Part shown: piece by piece, positions 61,103-64,000 of the stretch | How positions within the stretch are numbered: the first letter of the stretch is position 1 | Layout of the letters: every line of letters begins with the position of its first letter | Source: Panopea generosa | Taxonomy: Eukaryota; Mollusca; Bivalvia; Adapedonta; Hiatellidae | Direction: 5' to 3' | Length of the DNA: 64,000 nt | Assembly: GCA_029582155.1 (NCBI GenBank) | Contig: CM055907.1 | Coordinates: 9,559,135 to 9,623,134, forward strand | Program-made: the position numbers and the translations under genes | The notes under the pieces: generated by a model | Told to the model about the DNA's origin: nothing | Seen by the model: only the letters and a program-made list of their open reading frames with translations | Databases searched by the model: none

Positions 61103-62264
61103 CAATCACAGGCAATAACAATGACAGCGCGCCGGACTGTGAAAGTATAGTGATCCCTAATGCACTTTTCAAATTGTCTAACCCCAGAAAATCCACCAAT
61201 ACAACAGGGTATATAGAAAAATACACACGTCCCATCAGTCCGTATATGACGCAGTACAATACAAATGTCCACACCGATGTGTAAAAACGGGAAAAAGTAA
61301 GTAGCTATACCGAGTACCACGTTAGCCGCTGCTATCACATTGTTTGTTTTAATCCATCCTTTATCTGCGATGACACCCCATATCAGAGTGGCGCACATAT
61401 CAACACAGCCTGTCAGCGTAATTAGAAATCCGCCCATCTCGTCTGTGAGTCCCTGATCTTTAGCGATTGGCGGGAGAAAAGTTTGTGCCGAACTGGATGC
61501 GGTGCATAAACACCAAGCACACGGTAAGAAACACAGGAACGGCAGGTGACGTAACACTTTGCAATCAATAATGGTACACAGTCTGTTCAAAATACCGGAA
61601 GTGGAATTGCAGCAGCAGGACGATTGGGAATTTGTCATGGTGTGAACTTCTGGTGATTTTTTATTGACATTGTCCTTACTTATTTTACTCACATCAAGCA
61701 TTGATGAGACTGTAAATTCCGTGCTAGCATATCGGCCAACGCCTGGACTGCTGATGATCGAGGCTATACTTCCAACAACATTTGCTTTACCTTGCTCCGA
61801 CAATGTCCGTCGTCTGCTTTTTCGCGCCATAATCGAACCACGTGGATATAAGGTAGGATTCGAGTATAAAAGTGGCGAATTAGTACCTTTTGTTGAATAG
61901 ATTTGAATTTCGGTATACTTTTCCGGAAAAGTCGCATTTTTAACTGAAATCCCTGAATCTGTTTCAATACTATTGGAGTCGGAGTTATCTTTGTTCTTTG
62001 TCTTCATCGTTCGTGTTTTCGTATAAAAAGAAGTAGTTCGCATGGTGGCACCAGACAAAAGACCATGCAAGCACATTGCTCCGAGCAGGAGCAGGGTACC
62101 AGATAAACCATAGTTGTCAAGACATGCACGCACAATGACCGGAAATAAAAGGGAACCAACGCTCCAACCCATCGAAGCTGCACAATTAGCGAGACTGCGT
62201 CGTTTGTCAAAATATTGTCCAAGGATGGAAGTTGTTGGTGCCATCATAAATCCCTGTCCAGTTC
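61103..62264 (-). CDS. SLC16-like (monocarboxylate-type) transporter, central exon, frameshifted
   Basis: The exon lies between an acceptor (TTTTTCTCTCTCAG, minus strand, at 62265-62266) and a donor (G|GTAAGT at 61102). It begins GTGQGFMMAPTTSILGQYFD, then KRRSLANCAASMGWSVGS, the helix 4-5 hallmark of the SLC16 family. Helices 5-6 follow, then a long charged cytoplasmic loop (about 160 residues), then helix 7 (LPFLCFLPCAWCLCTASSSA), helix 8 (GFLITLTGCVDMCATLIWGV), helix 9, helix 10 (VWTFVLYCVIYGLMG) and helix 11. Between helices 9 and 10 the frame is lost: removing one base of the five-base run at 61283-61287 restores FFPFYTSVWTF. It is either a real mutation or a homopolymer sequencing error. 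Helices 1-3 lie beyond the right edge. Substrate unknown. Confidence 0.88.
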
Positions 62265-62397
62265 CTGAGAGAGAAAAATAATCAATAATATATCCATTAG
62301 CAGAGAGTTCAAATGTTAGTACAAAAAACGAAATACAAAATATTGTCCAGGGATTGAAATTGTTGGTGCCATTAAACATTCCTGAACAGTTCCTGAG

Positions 62398-62431
<34 letters not shown>

Positions 62432-62467
62432 CAATAAGCTGAGATTTCAAATGATAGTACAAAATAC
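62208..62467. repeat. 128-bp tandem duplication across the transporter exon/intron border
   Basis: Copy 1 (62208-62335) and copy 2 (62336-62467) both begin CAAAATATTGTCC and end CAAATG-TAGTACAAAA. Copy 1 contains the first codons of the exon and its acceptor. Copy 2 lies in the intron and keeps TTTCTCAG|GAACTG, i.e. a second plausible acceptor upstream. Copy 2 no longer encodes the conserved residues well. Confidence 0.9.
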
Positions 62468-63099
62468 GATATAATGTAAAAGAAATTAGGTACAAAACTT
62501 CCGATAACGGCTAATCAAATGTTGAATGTTAACCTAAATTGTTGTTGTTGTTGTTGTCGTCGTCGTCGTCGTCGTTGTTGTTGTTGTATTATATTTATAA
62601 GAATGTTATTCTTATTCTTTTTCTTTTTCAACAGTATTTCAGTTACTTAATTGCGACAGTGCACCCAATCATCGTTCCTGTGAAATTGTGAAAATAACAT
62701 GGTTCAACGTTATTTTGACAGAAATAACTCAAAATCACATTTTTCCTACATACATTGTATTTCAGAATGTATTGATTATACGTAGGCCAGTATAACAACT
62801 GGTGGGGAGATTAAAATAAAATGATAAACAACTTCTAAAGCGCATCCACACAAACCCACCCCAAAAACCACGTGCTTTCTTTCATTCTGTGTTTGTGCGA
62901 CGTCTGGTTTCGAATATATACAATATAACAATTCAGCTGGTCAATATTTGGTATAATAGTTTGTTTTCTTGCCTCTGTACATTATTAATTTAAGCACATA
63001 TTGTGCATTACTTTTTCAATATTCAAATGGTATAACAGGGTCGAACGAGTTTTTTTTCTGTTCCTAAAAAATTCCTCCATATTTTACGCAACCAATAAT
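62468..63099. other. Intron with (GTT)n(GTC)n and a SINE-2 fragment
   Basis: At 62540-62587 (GTT)n(GTC)n(GTT)n is followed near 62627-62660 by TTTTTCAACAGTATTTCAG and TTGCGACAGTG, a SINE-2 remnant. The rest is unannotated; no upstream transporter exon was found. Confidence 0.55.
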
Positions 63100-64000
63100 T
63101 TTAACGCCTCAGAACGAATACAATCATTATACGTTCATTGCTTTATTTAGAAAAGAATCATGTACCAGGTATGTTACTACTAATTGACTTTGAGAAAGCA
63201 TTCGATTCAGTCGCCTGGGCTTTTATATTTTTGCTGTTCTTAATTGTTTTATCTTTGGTCCATCCTTTATTTAATGGGTCAAAGTATTTTATACAAATAT
63301 AGAATCATGTGTAATAGTCAATGGACACTTATCAGAGTGGTTCTACTGACAGAGATGATGTAGACAAGGAGACCCATTATTCCCATATATATATTCATTT
63401 TATGTGCAGAGATCCTCGCTGTTATAATCAGAAAAAAAACTAATATAAAAGGAATACAGATGGACAATACAAACTTTTTAATTATACAATGATACAACAC
63501 TGATGCTTGATGGTTCAGAAAAATCACTTGTAAACCCACTTCAAACACTCAAATTCTATGCTGAAATCTCCGGCCTTAATATCAATGTTGATGAAACTAA
63601 GGCAGTGTGAATATGTTCGATGAAAAAAATAATATTAAGTTATGTGAGCAATATAATCTTTCTTGGGACAATGAATTTACTGTCCTTGGTATCCGATTTT
63701 CGGTAGATCTAGACAAAATGATTAATGTAAACTTTGATGATAAAATACATGATATAAAACAGCTTCTTATCCATTGGTCAAAACGAGTATTAACACCAAT
63801 TGGTAAAATAACAATCTTAAAAAGTTGAGTCATATCAAAAATTAATCATCTCATCTTAGCTCTACCAAACCCTTACTCAGATAAAATTATAGAGATTAAA
63901 AGTTTATTTTTTAAATTTATTTGGGATGGTAAACCGGATAAGGTGAAAGAACTACTCTTTGCAACTCTAACATTAAAGGGGATCTCAAAATGTTTCAGAA
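63100..64000 (+). pseudogene. L1-type non-LTR retrotransposon relic, runs off the window
   Basis: Pieces in order: YLEKNHVPGMLLLIDFEKAF (RT motif A region, about 63150-63210), CRQGDPLFPY (motif B, about 63370), FILCAEILAVIIRK, then DTTLMLDGSEKSL and FYAEISGLNINVDETKAV (63490-63605). The 73-codon frame from 63607 has the WSKRVLTPIGKITILKSL thumb-like segment, and after 63840 LFFKFIWDGKPDKVKE. The order and QGDPL / FIWDGKP motifs are typical of L1/Tx1-group elements. The Y-A-D-D box is damaged by a deletion near 63485 and frames shift repeatedly. It lies antisense inside what should be an upstream intron of the transporter. Confidence 0.85.

Noticed and set aside
62265..62379. Treating the 38 codons before the acceptor as the N-terminus of the transporter (ATG at 62379)
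   Set aside because: That stretch comes from intron and a duplicated exon edge; a good splice acceptor and the family alignment both place the exon start at 62264.
1..64000. Bacterial-type defence island, operon or phage
   Set aside because: The gene structure (introns, splice sites), SINEs, LINEs and minisatellites are those of an animal genome; no prokaryotic gene was seen.

Overview
This is AT-rich animal nuclear DNA, most likely from a bivalve mollusc. That is an inference from four things: an intronless-ORF TRIM gene of the RING / B-box / coiled-coil / NHL-like type that is massively expanded in bivalves, an SLC16-like transporter with split exons, tRNA-derived SINEs with mollusc-type bodies, and an extreme density of minisatellites. 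There are no operons or other bacterial features. Only two real protein genes are supported: an intact TRIM-like gene (5587-7593, minus) and the 3' part of a monocarboxylate-transporter-like gene (exons 61103-62264 and 56529-56719, minus; its 5' exons lie beyond the right edge). A third locus (42717-44360, minus) is a decayed copy of the TRIM gene.

The main structure is a large direct duplication. Block A (1 to at least 8542) and block B (39811 to 45322) are colinear: a flank with a hairpin-forming inverted repeat, a 31-bp minisatellite (1800-5396 and 41030-42380), the TRIM coding exon, and about 0.9 kb of its upstream sequence. Right of both blocks the order of elements still matches: SINE, TTATTACGT-type or CT simple repeat, a second SINE family, a 'module M' segment, then a short exon-like segment ending in a splice donor (donors at 27544 and 49437). 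I suggest the duplication originally covered a whole two-exon TRIM gene and that its intron was later filled with different repeats in each copy. Block A is intact. Block B carries a homopolymer frameshift, a RING cysteine-to-serine change and a 367-nt net deletion.

Region by region: 1-8.6 kb block A; 8.6-27.3 kb SINEs, several copies of module M (one part encodes a signal-peptide-like small ORF) and 30-, 195-, 74- and 34-bp tandem arrays; 27.5-27.7 kb candidate leader exon; 28.2-33.4 kb 150-bp satellite-like array; 33.4-38.5 kb low-information DNA with a CR1/Jockey-like LINE relic and a Ty3/Gypsy reverse-transcriptase relic; 38.6-39.65 kb imperfect ACT-trinucleotide array ending next to the duplication boundary; 39.8-45.3 kb block B; 45.3-49.2 kb SINEs and a 36-bp array; 49.4 kb second leader-like exon; 50.06-54.09 kb 76-bp array; 54.67-55.92 kb nested TA-flanked mariner-type MITEs; 56.3-62.5 kb transporter gene with two minisatellites in its intron; 63.1-64.0 kb L1-type LINE relic.

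The genes are not a pathway. The TRIM protein is probably a RING-type ubiquitin ligase (innate immunity is a common inference for this family in bivalves), and the SLC16-like protein is a membrane carrier. All copy numbers below are array length divided by unit length and are approximate.
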